Positions 9,213 through 17,973 of a DNA stretch of 64,000 nucleotides are shown in pieces. Within the stretch, counting starts at the first letter, position 1. Every line of letters begins with the position of its first letter. The notes beneath the pieces are model-generated. The model was not told where the DNA came from, made no database searches, and saw only the letters and a list, made by a program, of their open reading frames with translations. The translations under genes were made by a program, and so were the position numbers. The DNA is from Propionibacteriales bacterium (GTDB lineage Bacteria; Actinomycetota; Actinomycetes; Propionibacteriales; Nocardioidaceae): positions 1 to 64,000 of the forward strand of contig WHTJ01000005.1 in assembly GCA_009377795.1 (NCBI GenBank), written 5' to 3'.

Positions 9213-9309
9213 GGCCCGCCCGCTCGTGGTGAGTGGTGGGGGTCACCCCGGTTGTTCGTGCGCGTTGGCGTCTCAGGTGACACACTGTCCGGTGACGAGA
9301 GAGACCTTC

Positions 9310-9447
9310 TCGCGCGCTCCGGGGTCGGTGCAATTCCGAGCCGGCGGTGACAGTCCGCGACCCGGTTCTCGGCGTACGCCGAGGATCGGTGGACCCGGTG
9401 GAACTCCGGGACCGACGGTGAAAGTCCGGATGGGAGGATGCGCGCGG
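9310..9447 (+). promoter_or_regulatory. FMN riboswitch (RFN element)
   Basis: The conserved RFN blocks occur in order: GGTCGGTGCAATTCCGA, GCCGGCGGTGACAGTCCGC, GGTGGAACTCCGGGACCGAC, GGTGAAAGTCCGGATGGGAG. The P1 stem closes with CGCGCGC (9311-9317) and GCGCGCG (9440-9446). FMN binding should repress the rib operon downstream. A CCTCC (9482-9486) can pair with the ribD ribosome-binding site GGAGG (9517-9521), suggesting translational control in the expression platform; that pairing is inferred. Confidence 0.96.
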
Positions 9448-9526
9448 CGTGGCGTCGTCCGCGGATTCGCGGGACGCCGCGCCTCCTCTGGCCCCGGAGT
9501 TCGCGAGCACGCGGACGGAGGGGCAG

Positions 9527-10555
9527 ATGGCATCCGGAGCCGAGATCGCGGCCATGCGCCGTGCGATCGAGCTCGCCGCCTCCCCGGATGCGCCGCACGG
9601 TCCCAACCCGAGGGTCGGCTGCGTACTGCTGCGCCCCGACGGCTCGCCGCTGACGGAAGGCCGCCATCGGGGCATCGGCACCGACCATGCGGAGGTGGAC
9701 GCGCTGAACCGGGCGGCCGGCGAGGCCCGGGGGGCGACCGCCGTGGTGACCCTGGAACCGTGCAACCACACCGGACGCACCGGCCCGTGCTCACAGGCAC
9801 TTCTCGACGCCGGGATCGCACGGGTGGTCTACGCCGTACCGGACGACAGTCCGATCGCCCGCGGCGGCGGTGAGGTACTGCGGCGGGCCGGTGTGGACGT
9901 CGAGGCCGGCGTCCTGCGGGCCGAGGCGGAGCGGCTGAACCGGGAGTGGACCTTCGCGACCCGGCACGGCCGCCCCTTCGTCACCTGGAAGTTCGCGGCA
10001 ACGCTGGACGGGCGAAGCGCCGCCGCGGACGGCAGCAGCCAGTGGATCACGTCGTTGTCCGCCCGGCAGGACGTCCACCGGCTCCGGGCGGTCTGCGACG
10101 CTCTCGTGGTCGGCACCGGGACGGTGGTCGCCGACGATCCGCAGCTCACCGTGCGCGGCGCGGAGGGCAGCCGGCCAGGGTTCCCGCAACCGCTGCGGGT
10201 GGTCGTCGGTAGGCGGGAGCTGCCCGCGACGGCACGGGTGTTCGACGACGCGGCGCCGACCGTCGTACTCCCGACCCACGATCCCGCCGAGGTGCTCGCC
10301 GAGCTGTTCGGGCGCGGGCTGCACCACGCCTGGCTGGAGGGCGGACCGACCCTCGCCGGCGCGTTCGTGGCGGCGGGCCTGGTCGACGAGGTGGTGGCGT
10401 ACGTCGCGCCGCTGCTACTCGGTGCCGGACGGCACGCGCTGGACGAAGCCGGTGTCTCGACGATGGGCGAGGCGCTGCGTCTGGACATCACCGACGTCAC
10501 GCAGATTGGACCCGACCTGCGCCTCACCGGGGTCCCGATGGAACGGAGCGACTGA
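9527..10555 (+). CDS. ribD: Bifunctional diaminohydroxyphosphoribosylaminopyrimidine deaminase / 5-amino-6-(5-phosphoribosylamino)uracil reductase
   Basis: Catalyses the deaminase and reductase steps of riboflavin synthesis. The 342-aa protein has an N-terminal cytidine-deaminase-type zinc site (H54-A-E56 and C79...C88 in PCNHTGRTGPC) and a C-terminal NADPH reductase domain (WKFAATLDGRSA, LEGGPTLAGAFV). The ATG at 9527 has GGAGGGG 3 nt upstream; an in-frame GTG at 9449 would overlap the riboswitch and is rejected. First gene of the rib operon. Confidence 0.95.
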   Translation: MASGAEIAAMRRAIELAASPDAPHGPNPRVGCVLLRPDGSPLTEGRHRGIGTDHAEVDALNRAAGEARGATAVVTLEPCNHTGRTGPCSQALLDAGIARVVYAVPDDSPIARGGGEVLRRAGVDVEAGVLRAEAERLNREWTFATRHGRPFVTWKFAATLDGRSAAADGSSQWITSLSARQDVHRLRAVCDALVVGTGTVVADDPQLTVRGAEGSRPGFPQPLRVVVGRRELPATARVFDDAAPTVVLPTHDPAEVLAELFGRGLHHAWLEGGPTLAGAFVAAGLVDEVVAYVAPLLLGAGRHALDEAGVSTMGEALRLDITDVTQIGPDLRLTGVPMERSD

Positions 10556-10556
10556 G

Positions 10557-11162
10557 ATGTTCACCGGAATCGTCGAGGAGCTCGGCACCGTGGTCTCCAT
10601 GGAGAACCACGGCGACGCCGCGCGGCTGACCGTGCAGGGGTCGCGGGTCGCCGGCGACCTGAAGTACGGCGACTCCGTGGCGGTCAACGGGTGCTGCCTG
10701 ACGGTGACCGAGTGCGACGGCACGACCTTCACTGCCGACGTGATGCGGGAGACGCTGCAGCGGACCTCGCTGGCGCAGGTGGCCGCCGGTTCACCGGTGA
10801 ACCTCGAGCGGCCGGTCACGACCGACGCGCGGCTCGGCGGCCACATCGTGCAGGGCCATGTCGACGGGGTCGGGTCCATCACCGAGCGGACGCCCGGTGA
10901 GCACTGGGAGATCGTGCGGATCGCGATACCGGACGACCTTTCGCGGTACGTCGCGGTCAAGGGCTCGATCGCGGTCGACGGGATCTCACTGACCGTGGTC
11001 GACGTCCACGACCGGCCACCCGGTTTCACCGTCGGCCTGATCCCGACCACTCTGCGGCTCACCACCTTGGGCCGGAAGGCGGTCGGCGACCCGGTCAACC
11101 TGGAGGTCGACGTGCTCGCGAAGTACGTCGAACGACTGCTGAGCGCGAGGGAGGCCACGTGA
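10557..11162 (+). CDS. ribE: Riboflavin synthase (alpha chain)
   Basis: Dismutates 6,7-dimethyl-8-ribityllumazine to riboflavin. The 201-aa protein contains two homologous lumazine-binding barrels: MFTGIVEELGTV starts the first and GHIVQGHVDGVG opens the second; SVAVNGCCLTV and SIAVDGISLTVV are the paired ligand loops. It starts one base after the ribD stop. Its own stop overlaps a GTG of the small ORF that bridges to ribBA. Confidence 0.95.
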   Translation: MFTGIVEELGTVVSMENHGDAARLTVQGSRVAGDLKYGDSVAVNGCCLTVTECDGTTFTADVMRETLQRTSLAQVAAGSPVNLERPVTTDARLGGHIVQGHVDGVGSITERTPGEHWEIVRIAIPDDLSRYVAVKGSIAVDGISLTVVDVHDRPPGFTVGLIPTTLRLTTLGRKAVGDPVNLEVDVLAKYVERLLSAREAT

Positions 11163-11365
11163 TCGGGCTCCGGCACGAACGAGCCAGCGCCCTGACCCGT
11201 GTGTCAGGCGGTGCGTGCGCTCCTGCGCACGATGTGCATGACCCGAGGTTCTACGCGTTCTACGGTGGATTCTGGATATGGGGGATGCTCACCTGGGTTC
11301 GGGCGCAGCCGAGGCTGCGGCCTCTGGATACCGGTGAGCCGGCTATGGAGCAGGCAATGCTATGA
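11159..11365 (+). CDS. Small ORF coupled to ribE and ribBA; unknown
   Basis: A 68-codon ORF fills the 199-nt spacer between ribE and ribBA. Its GTG overlaps the ribE stop (GTGA) and its TGA overlaps the ribBA start (ATGA), the classic 4-nt coupling on both sides. The predicted peptide has an aromatic hydrophobic stretch ([17 protein letters not shown]) but no recognised family. Many actinobacteria have a RibM/PnuC-like flavin transporter at this position; this ORF is too short to be one. It may be a real small protein, a remnant, or a translation relay. Confidence 0.4.
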   Translation: MIGLRHERASALTRVSGGACAPAHDVHDPRFYAFYGGFWIWGMLTWVRAQPRLRPLDTGEPAMEQAML

Positions 11366-12645
11366 CCGACATACAGGTGGACTCGATCGAACGGGCGGTC
11401 GCCGAGATCGCCGCCGGCCGGATGGTCGTGGTCGTGGACGACGAGGACCGGGAGAACGAGGGGGACCTGATCTTCGCCGCCGGGAAGACCACCCCCGAGC
11501 TGCTCGCCTTCATGATCCGGCACACCAGCGGGGTGATCTGCGTGCCGATGGAGGGCCCCGCGCTGGACCGGCTCGGCGTCCCGATGATGACCCCGTTGAA
11601 CCGGGAGCAGATGCGCACTGCGTTCACCGTGTCCGTCGACGCGCGCGACGGTGTCACGACGGGGATCTCGGCCGCCGACCGTGCCCGGACGGTTCGCGTG
11701 CTCGTGGACTCGGCGACGGAGCCGTACGAGATCGTCCAGCCGGGTCACATCTTCCCGCTGCGCTACCGGAAGGGCGGCGTGCTCGTACGGCCGGGCCACA
11801 CCGAGGCGGCGGTCGACCTGGCCCGGCTTGCGGGGCTCAATCCGGCCGGGGTGCTCGCGGAGATCGTGAACGACGACGGGACGATGAAGAAGGGCCGGCA
11901 GCTCCGGGAGTTCGCCGACGAGCACGGCCTGGCCCTGATCGCGATCAATGACCTGATCCGGTATCGGCGACGGCACGAGTGGCAGATCGAACGTGTCGCG
12001 GCGACCCGGCTGCCGACCGAGCACGGGAGCCTGCTCGCCTACGGCTTTCGCAACTCCGTCGACGACTCGGAACACCTGGCTCTCGTGCACGGCGAGCTCG
12101 GCGACGGCGAGGACGTCCTCGTACGCCTGCATTCGGAATGCCTCACCGGAGACGTGTTCGGCTCCCAGCGATGCGACTGCGGGCCGCAGCTGCACGCGGC
12201 GCTGGCCGCGATCGAGGCCGCCGGACGCGGCGTCGTCGTCTACCTGCGGGGGCACGAGGGGCGTGGCATCGGGCTCCTGCACAAGCTGCGCGCGTACTCC
12301 CTGCAGGACGACGGGCACGACACCGTCGACGCCAACCTCGAGCTCGGGCTCCCCGCGGATTCTCGGGACTACGGCACGGGCGCGCAGATCCTGGCGGAGC
12401 TGGGGGTGAAGTCCGTGCGCCTGCTCACCAACAACCCGGCCAAGCACACCGGGCTGGAGGGCTACGGAATCGAAGTGGCCGAGCGGGTGCGGCTGCCCGT
12501 GAGCCCCACGGAGCACAATTTGCGTTATCTGCGTACCAAACGCGACCGGATGGGCCACGACCTGCCCGATCTGGAGCCCGAGCCCGGTACCGAGATCCGG
12601 CCGGGGCTGGGCGGCGATGCGGGACAGTCGGGGGAGGCGCGGTGA
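11362..12645 (+). CDS. ribBA: Bifunctional 3,4-dihydroxy-2-butanone-4-phosphate synthase / GTP cyclohydrolase II
   Basis: Supplies both precursors of riboflavin. The 427-aa fusion has an N-terminal DHBP synthase domain ([33 protein letters not shown]) and a C-terminal GTP cyclohydrolase II domain with the zinc motif [17 protein letters not shown] and GHEGRGIGL. Key residues of both domains are present, so both activities are likely. It overlaps the small ORF upstream (ATGA) and ribH downstream (GTGA). Confidence 0.96.
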   Translation: MTDIQVDSIERAVAEIAAGRMVVVVDDEDRENEGDLIFAAGKTTPELLAFMIRHTSGVICVPMEGPALDRLGVPMMTPLNREQMRTAFTVSVDARDGVTTGISAADRARTVRVLVDSATEPYEIVQPGHIFPLRYRKGGVLVRPGHTEAAVDLARLAGLNPAGVLAEIVNDDGTMKKGRQLREFADEHGLALIAINDLIRYRRRHEWQIERVAATRLPTEHGSLLAYGFRNSVDDSEHLALVHGELGDGEDVLVRLHSECLTGDVFGSQRCDCGPQLHAALAAIEAAGRGVVVYLRGHEGRGIGLLHKLRAYSLQDDGHDTVDANLELGLPADSRDYGTGAQILAELGVKSVRLLTNNPAKHTGLEGYGIEVAERVRLPVSPTEHNLRYLRTKRDRMGHDLPDLEPEPGTEIRPGLGGDAGQSGEAR

Positions 12646-13124
12646 GTCGCGAGGGCGCGCCGCCGACGGAGATGTACGACGGTCGCGACCTACGGGTCGC
12701 GGTCGTGGCGGCCCGTTGGCACGACCGGGTGATGGAAGGCCTGATCGGCGGTGCGGTGCGTGCGCTCGACGATTCGCGGGTCGAGTTCCCGACGACGGTC
12801 CGGGTGCCGGGGTCGTTCGAGCTTCCGGTGGCGGCCCTGCTCCTCAGCCGGCGCGGGTACGACGCGATCGTGGCGCTCGGCGTGGTGATCCGGGGCGGCA
12901 CGCCGCACTTCGAGTACGTCTGCCGGGCGGCCACCGACGGGCTGAGCCGGGTCGCGCTCGACTCCGGCGTACCGATCGGCTTCGGACTGCTGACCTGCGA
13001 CACCGAACAGCAGGCCCTCGATCGGGCTGGGCTGGAGGGCTCGCACGAGGACAAGGGGTACGAGGCGGCGCAGGCGGCGGTCGGCACCGCGCTGGCGATC
13101 CGCGAGCTGCTCAAGCCCAGCTGA
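12642..13124 (+). CDS. ribH: 6,7-dimethyl-8-ribityllumazine synthase
   Basis: Forms the lumazine that RibE converts to riboflavin. The 160-aa protein has the substrate loops [25 protein letters not shown] (catalytic histidine) and [16 protein letters not shown]. It starts at GTG 12642, overlapping the ribBA stop. It is the last gene of the rib operon; a hairpin/repeat follows 17 nt after its stop. Confidence 0.95.
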   Translation: MSREGAPPTEMYDGRDLRVAVVAARWHDRVMEGLIGGAVRALDDSRVEFPTTVRVPGSFELPVAALLLSRRGYDAIVALGVVIRGGTPHFEYVCRAATDGLSRVALDSGVPIGFGLLTCDTEQQALDRAGLEGSHEDKGYEAAQAAVGTALAIRELLKPS

Positions 13125-13140
13125 CGGCTGACGGCACGGC

Positions 13141-13187
13141 CTCGGCGCGAAACGTTCGACTCCTCGCGCCGAGATTTGCACATCTGG
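13141..13187. repeat. Hairpin plus variant copy of the TGCAATCTCGGCGCGA repeat
   Basis: CTCGGCGCG (13141-13149) pairs with CGCGCCGAG (13165-13173), forming a 9-bp terminator-like stem after ribH. The right arm continues as a member of the window-wide repeat (13164-13187, with one extra T). Here the two arms point outward, unlike the inward palindrome at 20805. It lies between the rib operon and hisE. Confidence 0.6.
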
Positions 13188-13300
13188 CCGCCCGAGGCGT
13201 CGCGCGGTGCGTGCGGCGACGCCGCATCCGTGGCGGCGCGCGATCTCGACGCGAGGACGAGCGCGCTCCCGGTCCGCGGCTGCACATAGGATCGGGGGAC

Positions 13301-13564
13301 ATGAAGACGTTCGACGGGCTGTTTGCCGAGCTGGACGAGAAGGCCCGAACCCGGCCGGCGGGCTCGGGCACCGTGGCCGCACTCGACGCGGGCGTCCATG
13401 CGATCGGCAAGAAGCTGGTCGAGGAGGCCGCGGAGTCGTGGATGGCCGCCGAGCACGAGAGCAAGGACCGCGCCGCGGAGGAGATCAGCCAACTGCTGTA
13501 CCACGCGCAGGTGCTGATGCTGGCCCGCGGGCTCACCCTGTCCGACATCTACGCCCATCTGTGA
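13301..13564 (+). CDS. hisE: Phosphoribosyl-ATP pyrophosphohydrolase
   Basis: Catalyses step 2 of histidine synthesis (PR-ATP to PR-AMP). The 87-aa all-helical protein has the MazG-like metal motif [13 protein letters not shown] (E-x-x-E/D) and [15 protein letters not shown]. Its length is typical for free-standing HisE. A TAGGAT hexamer (13287-13292) ends 8 nt before the ATG. It is followed 32 nt later by hisG, the first-step enzyme, the usual actinobacterial pair separate from the main his operon. Confidence 0.95.
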   Translation: MKTFDGLFAELDEKARTRPAGSGTVAALDAGVHAIGKKLVEEAAESWMAAEHESKDRAAEEISQLLYHAQVLMLARGLTLSDIYAHL

Positions 13565-13596
13565 CGGCGGCGCTGCCGCCGGAGGAGAAACCTTCG

Positions 13597-14442
13597 ATGC
13601 TCAAGATTGCCGTCCCCAACAAGGGGTCACTTGCCGATGCCGCCGCGGGGATGCTGACCGAGGCGGGGTACCGGCAGCGTGGGACGACCCGCGACCTGGT
13701 GCTGACCGATCCGGACAACGAGGTGGAGTTCTTCTACCTGCGGCCGCGCGACATCGCGGTCTACGTAGGCGAGGGCACCATCGACTTCGGTGTGACCGGC
13801 CGGGACCTGCTGCTGGACTCCGGCGCTCCCGCGCACGAGGTTTTGGCGCTCGGGTTCGGTTCCTCGCAGTTCCGGTTCGCGGCACCTCCCGGCACGGTGT
13901 CCGACGTCGCGGACCTGAAGGGCAAGCGGATCGCGACGTCGTATGCCGGTGTTCTGGAGGCCTGGCTCACCGAGCACTCGATCGACGCTCACGTGATCCG
14001 GCTGGACGGTGCGGTGGAGTCGGCCGTACGACTCGGCGTCGCGGACGTGATCGCCGACGTCGTCGACACGGGCACGACGTTGCGCCAGGCCGGTCTGGAG
14101 ATCATCGGCGAGCCCATCCTGGAATCCGAAGCCGTGCTGGTCGGGCGTGCCGACGTCCCTGAGCCCGTCGGCATCGACGTGTTCAAGCGGCGCCTGCAGG
14201 GTGTGATCGTGGCCCGGACGTACGTGCTGATGGACTACGACATCCGGGTCGAGCACGCCGATGCCGCCGTCCGGCTCACGCCGGGGTTCGAGTCGCCGAC
14301 GGTGTCCCCGCTGCACGAGGAGGGCTGGGTCGCCGTCCGCTCGATGGTGCCGAGGGCACGCGCACAGAAGGTGATGGACGACCTTTGGGAGGTGGGCGCG
14401 CGCGCCATCCTGGTCACCGACATCCATGCGTGCCGACTATGA
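13597..14442 (+). CDS. hisG: ATP phosphoribosyltransferase (long form)
   Basis: First, committed and histidine-inhibited step of histidine synthesis. The 281-aa protein has the periplasmic-binding-like catalytic domains ([44 protein letters not shown] with the PRPP-binding loop) and a C-terminal HisG_C regulatory domain (about 205-281). It is therefore the long form that does not need HisZ. A GGAGGAG ribosome-binding site precedes the ATG. The stop overlaps the next start (ATGA). Confidence 0.96.
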   Translation: MLKIAVPNKGSLADAAAGMLTEAGYRQRGTTRDLVLTDPDNEVEFFYLRPRDIAVYVGEGTIDFGVTGRDLLLDSGAPAHEVLALGFGSSQFRFAAPPGTVSDVADLKGKRIATSYAGVLEAWLTEHSIDAHVIRLDGAVESAVRLGVADVIADVVDTGTTLRQAGLEIIGEPILESEAVLVGRADVPEPVGIDVFKRRLQGVIVARTYVLMDYDIRVEHADAAVRLTPGFESPTVSPLHEEGWVAVRSMVPRARAQKVMDDLWEVGARAILVTDIHACRL

Positions 14443-14912
14443 ACACCCACCCGGCCGTGTCCTTGCCGCCACTTCCGTGGCGTTACCGGCCGCTGGGCGC
14501 GCGCCTGATGGTGCTGCTGATGAGCGTCATGCTGCTGGCGGCGGTGCTCTTCATGTGGTTCGCGATGCCGGGCGAGATTCGCGCGGAGTTCAACTGGGCG
14601 CAGCGGGTCACGCTGCTGGGGATCCTCCTGGTCATGCTGGTGGGCCTGTTCGGCATCGCGCGCAGCTCGGTGTCGGCCGACGACTCCGGGCTGCGGATCG
14701 TGAACGTCTATCGGGTGTGGCGGCTGGAGTGGGCGCAGGTCCTCGGCGTGCACCTGGGGCCCGGTGAGCCGTGGGCGGTGCTGGACGTCGACGACGGCAC
14801 GACGGTGATGGCGATGGCGATTCAGGGCGCGGACGGCCGGCGGGCGCGGCGGGCGACCGAGCAGCTGGTCGGGTTGGTCGACGCGCACTCGCGTACGTCG
14901 CGCAACGACTGA
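14439..14912 (+). CDS. Membrane protein with bacterial PH-like domain
   Basis: A 157-aa protein with two hydrophobic segments (about 22-43 and 57-73), then a compact beta-rich domain ([31 protein letters not shown]). This resembles the small bacterial PH-domain membrane proteins that follow hisG in many actinobacteria. Its role is unknown. The start overlaps hisG by 4 nt, so it should be co-transcribed and co-translated with hisE-hisG. Confidence 0.7.
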   Translation: MNTHPAVSLPPLPWRYRPLGARLMVLLMSVMLLAAVLFMWFAMPGEIRAEFNWAQRVTLLGILLVMLVGLFGIARSSVSADDSGLRIVNVYRVWRLEWAQVLGVHLGPGEPWAVLDVDDGTTVMAMAIQGADGRRARRATEQLVGLVDAHSRTSRND

Positions 14913-14917
14913 GTCGG

Positions 14918-14940
14918 CCAGATGTGCAATCTCGGCGCGA
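14918..14940 (-). repeat. Perfect half-copy of the TGCAATCTCGGCGCGA repeat
   Basis: A 23-bp sequence beginning CCAGATGTGCAATC, 5 nt after a stop codon. It is identical to 52241-52263 and, as reverse complement, to 20807-20829. No matching second arm lies close by, so alone it would not form the long hairpin. Confidence 0.8.
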
Positions 14941-15005
14941 AAGGGGGCCGGGGTCCTTCGAGCCCGGTCTCGGCCGTGGCGACGACCCCGCTACGGTTGG
15001 GACAC

Positions 15006-15941
15006 ATGGCCAAGGCGCAGTTCGCAGACGAGACCGGAGAGCATGGCGAGTTCGTCCGGCAGTCCAACCGGTTCATCGAACGCATCACCGCGGACGGCAG
15101 CACGCGATGGCAGGTCGAACCGAACCGCTACCGGCTGATCTGGTGCAAGGCCTGCCCCTGGTCGCATCGGGCCCGCATCGTGCTCGGACTGCTGGGTCTG
15201 GAGGACGTCATCTCGGTGGGCACGGTCGACCCGATCCGCGACGAACGGGGCTGGCGGTTCGGTCTCGACCCGGGCGGACGCGACCCGGTGCTGGACATCG
15301 AGTACCTCTCTGAGGCGTATCTCGCGACCGACCCGACGTTCCACGGTCGGGTCACCGTCCCGGCGATGATCGACGTACCGTCCGGCACGGTCGCCACCAA
15401 CGACTACCCGCAGATCACCCTGGACCTCTCGACACAGTGGCGCGAGTACCACGCCCCGGATGCCCCCGATCTCTATCCCGAGCCGTGGCAGGACCAGATC
15501 GACACGGTGAACGGCCTGCTGTTCCATGACGTGAACAACGGGGTCTACAAGTGCGGGTTCGCGGCAAGTCAGGCCGCGTACGAGGCGGCGTACGGCGCAC
15601 TCTTCGCCCGTCTCGACTGGCTCGAAGACCGGCTGAGCCACCGGCGCTACCTCGTCGGCGAGCAGATCACCGAAGCCGACGTCCGGCTGTTCACCACGCT
15701 GGTGCGCTTCGACGCCGTCTATCACGGGCACTTCAAGTGCAACCGCAACAAGCTCACGGAGATGCCGGCGCTGTGGGCGTACGCGCGAGACCTCTACCAG
15801 ACTCCGGGGTTCGGCGACACGGTGGACTTCGACCAGATCAAGCGGCATTACTACATCACGCACCACAACATCAACCCGAACGGGATCGTGCCGATGGGCC
15901 CCGATCCCGACGTCTGGCTGGAGCCGCCCAGCCGCGGGTGA
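15006..15941 (+). CDS. Glutathionyl-hydroquinone-reductase-like (Xi-class GST) protein
   Basis: A 311-aa protein of the YqjG/EcmB type. The thioredoxin-like N-terminal half carries the catalytic motif C50-PWSHRARI. VPAMIDVPSGTVATNDYPQI is the cis-proline/glutathione-site region; the helical C-terminal half contains RYLVGEQITEADVRLFTTLVRFD. Members reduce glutathionyl-(hydro)quinones. Actinobacteria usually make mycothiol, so the physiological thiol here is uncertain. A TACGGT hexamer (14992-14997) ends 8 nt before the ATG. Confidence 0.88.
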   Translation: MAKAQFADETGEHGEFVRQSNRFIERITADGSTRWQVEPNRYRLIWCKACPWSHRARIVLGLLGLEDVISVGTVDPIRDERGWRFGLDPGGRDPVLDIEYLSEAYLATDPTFHGRVTVPAMIDVPSGTVATNDYPQITLDLSTQWREYHAPDAPDLYPEPWQDQIDTVNGLLFHDVNNGVYKCGFAASQAAYEAAYGALFARLDWLEDRLSHRRYLVGEQITEADVRLFTTLVRFDAVYHGHFKCNRNKLTEMPALWAYARDLYQTPGFGDTVDFDQIKRHYYITHHNINPNGIVPMGPDPDVWLEPPSRG

Positions 15942-16318
15942 CCCGGTGACCCCGGTGACCCTCTGGCCGCGAGCGGCCGCAGGCGCTGGTCGACGGGTGC
16001 GCCGGCGCCGATATCCGGACGTGGCGGGCCGATCTCGTCGCGGGTTGTGCGGCGACTGGGCCGTCCTGGTACGCTCGTCGGTGGCCGATCCCTGGGTGAA
16101 CCACACCCTGGTCCCCGGGGATCCACAAGCGGAGCGCACTCCCACCCGCATCGGCTGGTCTTGGGGCCGTCGGGTCAGGCTGCGAGGCTCGTTCACGCGG
16201 GTGCTCGTGGGGGTCGGCGTCGTCGTACGCCGTGCCGGTTGCTCTTCGCTCGTGCAGATGCGGAAGCCGCCTTTCGTGTCCGGGTCGAACCCAGCACAGC
16301 GACATATATGGAGGACTC
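15942..16318 (+). promoter_or_regulatory. Long leader of the infC-rpmI-rplT operon with candidate promoter
   Basis: This 377-nt stretch has no supported gene. TTGTGC (16045-16050) and TACGCT (16070-16075), 19 nt apart, are a plausible promoter, giving a leader of about 235 nt before infC. Such long leaders on IF3-L35-L20 operons often carry L20- or IF3-dependent control. I could not identify a specific pseudoknot or attenuator by eye. Confidence 0.45.
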
Positions 16319-16990
16319 ATCAGCACAGAGCTGCGCGTCAACGACCGCATCCGCGTGCCGGAGGTACGCCTGGTCGGTCCGAACGGCGAGCAGGTCGGCA
16401 TCGTCCGCATCGAGGATGCCCTGCGGTTGGCCCAGGAGGCCGACCTCGACCTCGTCGAGGTGGCGCCCACGGCCCGCCCGCCGGTCTGCAAGCTCATGGA
16501 CTACGGCAAGTACAAGTACGAAACCGCACAGAAGGCCCGGGAGGCGCGTCGCAACCAGGTCAACACGGTCATCAAGGAGATGAAGCTTCGTCCCAAGATC
16601 GACCAGCATGACTACGAGACCAAGAAGGGCCATGTCGTCCGCTTCCTCAAGCAGGGAGACAAGGTCAAGATCACGATCATGTTCCGTGGCCGGGAGCAGC
16701 ATCGCCCCGAGCTTGGTTTCAGGCTCCTGCAGCGACTCGCCGAAGAGGTCGAAGAGCTCGGCTTCGTCGAGGCCGCACCCAAGCAGGACGGCCGGAACAT
16801 GACGATGGTCCTGAGCCCGACGAAGAAGAAGGCGGAGGCGCGCGCGGAGGTGAAGGCCGAGAAGGCCCGGGTGGCGGCTGAGCGCGAGGCCGATCGTGAG
16901 GCCGAGCGCGAGGAACGCACCGCCGAAGCACCGCACCAGGCGGCGAAGAAACGCCGCGGGCCCTCCGACCTCGACCCCGACATGATCTGA
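16319..16990 (+). CDS. infC: Translation initiation factor IF-3, probable ATC start
   Basis: IF-3 binds the 30S subunit and controls start-codon and initiator-tRNA selection. Homology begins at [20 protein letters not shown], whose first codon is ATC at 16319. GGAGGA (16310-16315) lies just upstream; the in-frame ORF upstream shows no family similarity. AUU/AUC starts permit IF-3 autoregulation in other bacteria. The 223-aa protein has both IF3 domains ([11 protein letters not shown] linker, [12 protein letters not shown]) and a charged Glu/Ala/Lys/Arg-rich C-terminal tail from about residue 165. Confidence 0.93.
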   Translation: MSTELRVNDRIRVPEVRLVGPNGEQVGIVRIEDALRLAQEADLDLVEVAPTARPPVCKLMDYGKYKYETAQKAREARRNQVNTVIKEMKLRPKIDQHDYETKKGHVVRFLKQGDKVKITIMFRGREQHRPELGFRLLQRLAEEVEELGFVEAAPKQDGRNMTMVLSPTKKKAEARAEVKAEKARVAAEREADREAEREERTAEAPHQAAKKRRGPSDLDPDMI

Positions 16991-17067
16991 GGCCACCGTA
17001 CGGCTCAGACACCCCACGCACCCACCCACGAAGCATCCACGACGGCGATACCAGAGAGGGCCGACAC

Positions 17068-17262
17068 ATGCCCAAGATGAAGACGCACTCCGGTGCCAGT
17101 AAGCGTTTCAAGGTCACCGGATCCGGCCGGCTGCGCCGGCAGAAGGCCCACCGGCGTCATTACCTCGAGCACAAGCCCTCGAAGCTGACCCGCCGGCTCG
17201 CCGGATCCGAGGACGTATCCAAGGCCGACCGCAAGCAGGTCAAGAAGCTGCTCGGCAAGTGA
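17068..17262 (+). CDS. rpmI: 50S ribosomal protein L35
   Basis: A 64-aa basic protein starting [20 protein letters not shown] with the family's [14 protein letters not shown] core. It lies in the conserved infC-rpmI-rplT operon with a GAGAGGG ribosome-binding site 8 nt before the ATG. Length is standard. Confidence 0.97.
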   Translation: MPKMKTHSGASKRFKVTGSGRLRRQKAHRRHYLEHKPSKLTRRLAGSEDVSKADRKQVKKLLGK

Positions 17263-17298
17263 TTGCCCTGACCCGACGACCAACAAGGAGAACGACAC

Positions 17299-17700
17299 GT
17301 GGCACGCGTCAAGAGGGCAGTCAACGCCCATAAGAAACGCCGGGCGGTCATGGAACAGGCCTCCGGCTACCGAGGCCAGCGTTCCCGGTTGTACCGCAAG
17401 GCCAAGGAGCAGATCACGCACTCGGCGGTCTACAGCTACCGGGACCGCCGGGCGCGCAAGGGTGACTTCCGCCGGCTGTGGATCACCCGGATCAACGCCG
17501 CCGCCCGCCAGCACGGGATGACGTACAACCGGTTCATCCAGGGGCTGCGCGCCGCCGAGGTCGAGGTGGACCGCAGGCAGCTCGCCGACCTCGCGGTCAA
17601 CGACCCGGCGGCGTTCGAGAAGCTGGTGGAGCTGGCGAAGGCGCACGTCCCCGCGGCGCCGGCCGCGTCCGTCCAGGAAGACGAGGGTACGGCGGCCTGA
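17299..17700 (+). CDS. rplT: 50S ribosomal protein L20
   Basis: Early 50S assembly protein, and in several bacteria the feedback repressor of this operon. The 133-aa sequence shows [32 protein letters not shown] and [20 protein letters not shown]. It starts at GTG 17299 after AAGGAGA. The last residues are an extension rich in Ala and Glu ([13 protein letters not shown]). A strong terminator follows 34 nt after the stop. Confidence 0.97.
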   Translation: MARVKRAVNAHKKRRAVMEQASGYRGQRSRLYRKAKEQITHSAVYSYRDRRARKGDFRRLWITRINAAARQHGMTYNRFIQGLRAAEVEVDRRQLADLAVNDPAAFEKLVELAKAHVPAAPAASVQEDEGTAA

Positions 17701-17733
17701 CCGGCGTACCGCTTCGCCCCACCGGGGGCCGCG

Positions 17734-17783
17734 ACGTCCCGCACCTCGAGCCCCGAGAGGCCGTAAGGTGCGGGACGTTTCTC
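17734..17783 (+). terminator. Rho-independent terminator after rplT
   Basis: A perfect 13-bp stem, 17734-17746 against 17766-17778 (CGTCCCGCACCT / AGGTGCGGGACG plus an A-T pair), with a 19-nt loop, followed by TTTCTC. It closes the infC-rpmI-rplT operon. Confidence 0.85.
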
Positions 17784-17973
17784 ATGTACGACGCCGGAAT
17801 CGGACGGTCCGCCGCGTCATGACTCCCGAGCCGACCCGTCTCTACGGGTGTGGGTCGAGAGCCCGCGCCGGAACTGTCCACAGGCCGAACGCGGGGTGGT
17901 CGCGGCTGCCTCGGGGTTCGCGTACCCTCTCGGCCCACATCATCTCGTGTCGCAGTGGTTGGGGTGGTCTACC

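Noticed and set aside
16232-16318. Upstream ORF start for infC
   Set aside because: The extra 29 codons show no IF-3 similarity and lie before the GGAGGA that positions the ATC start.
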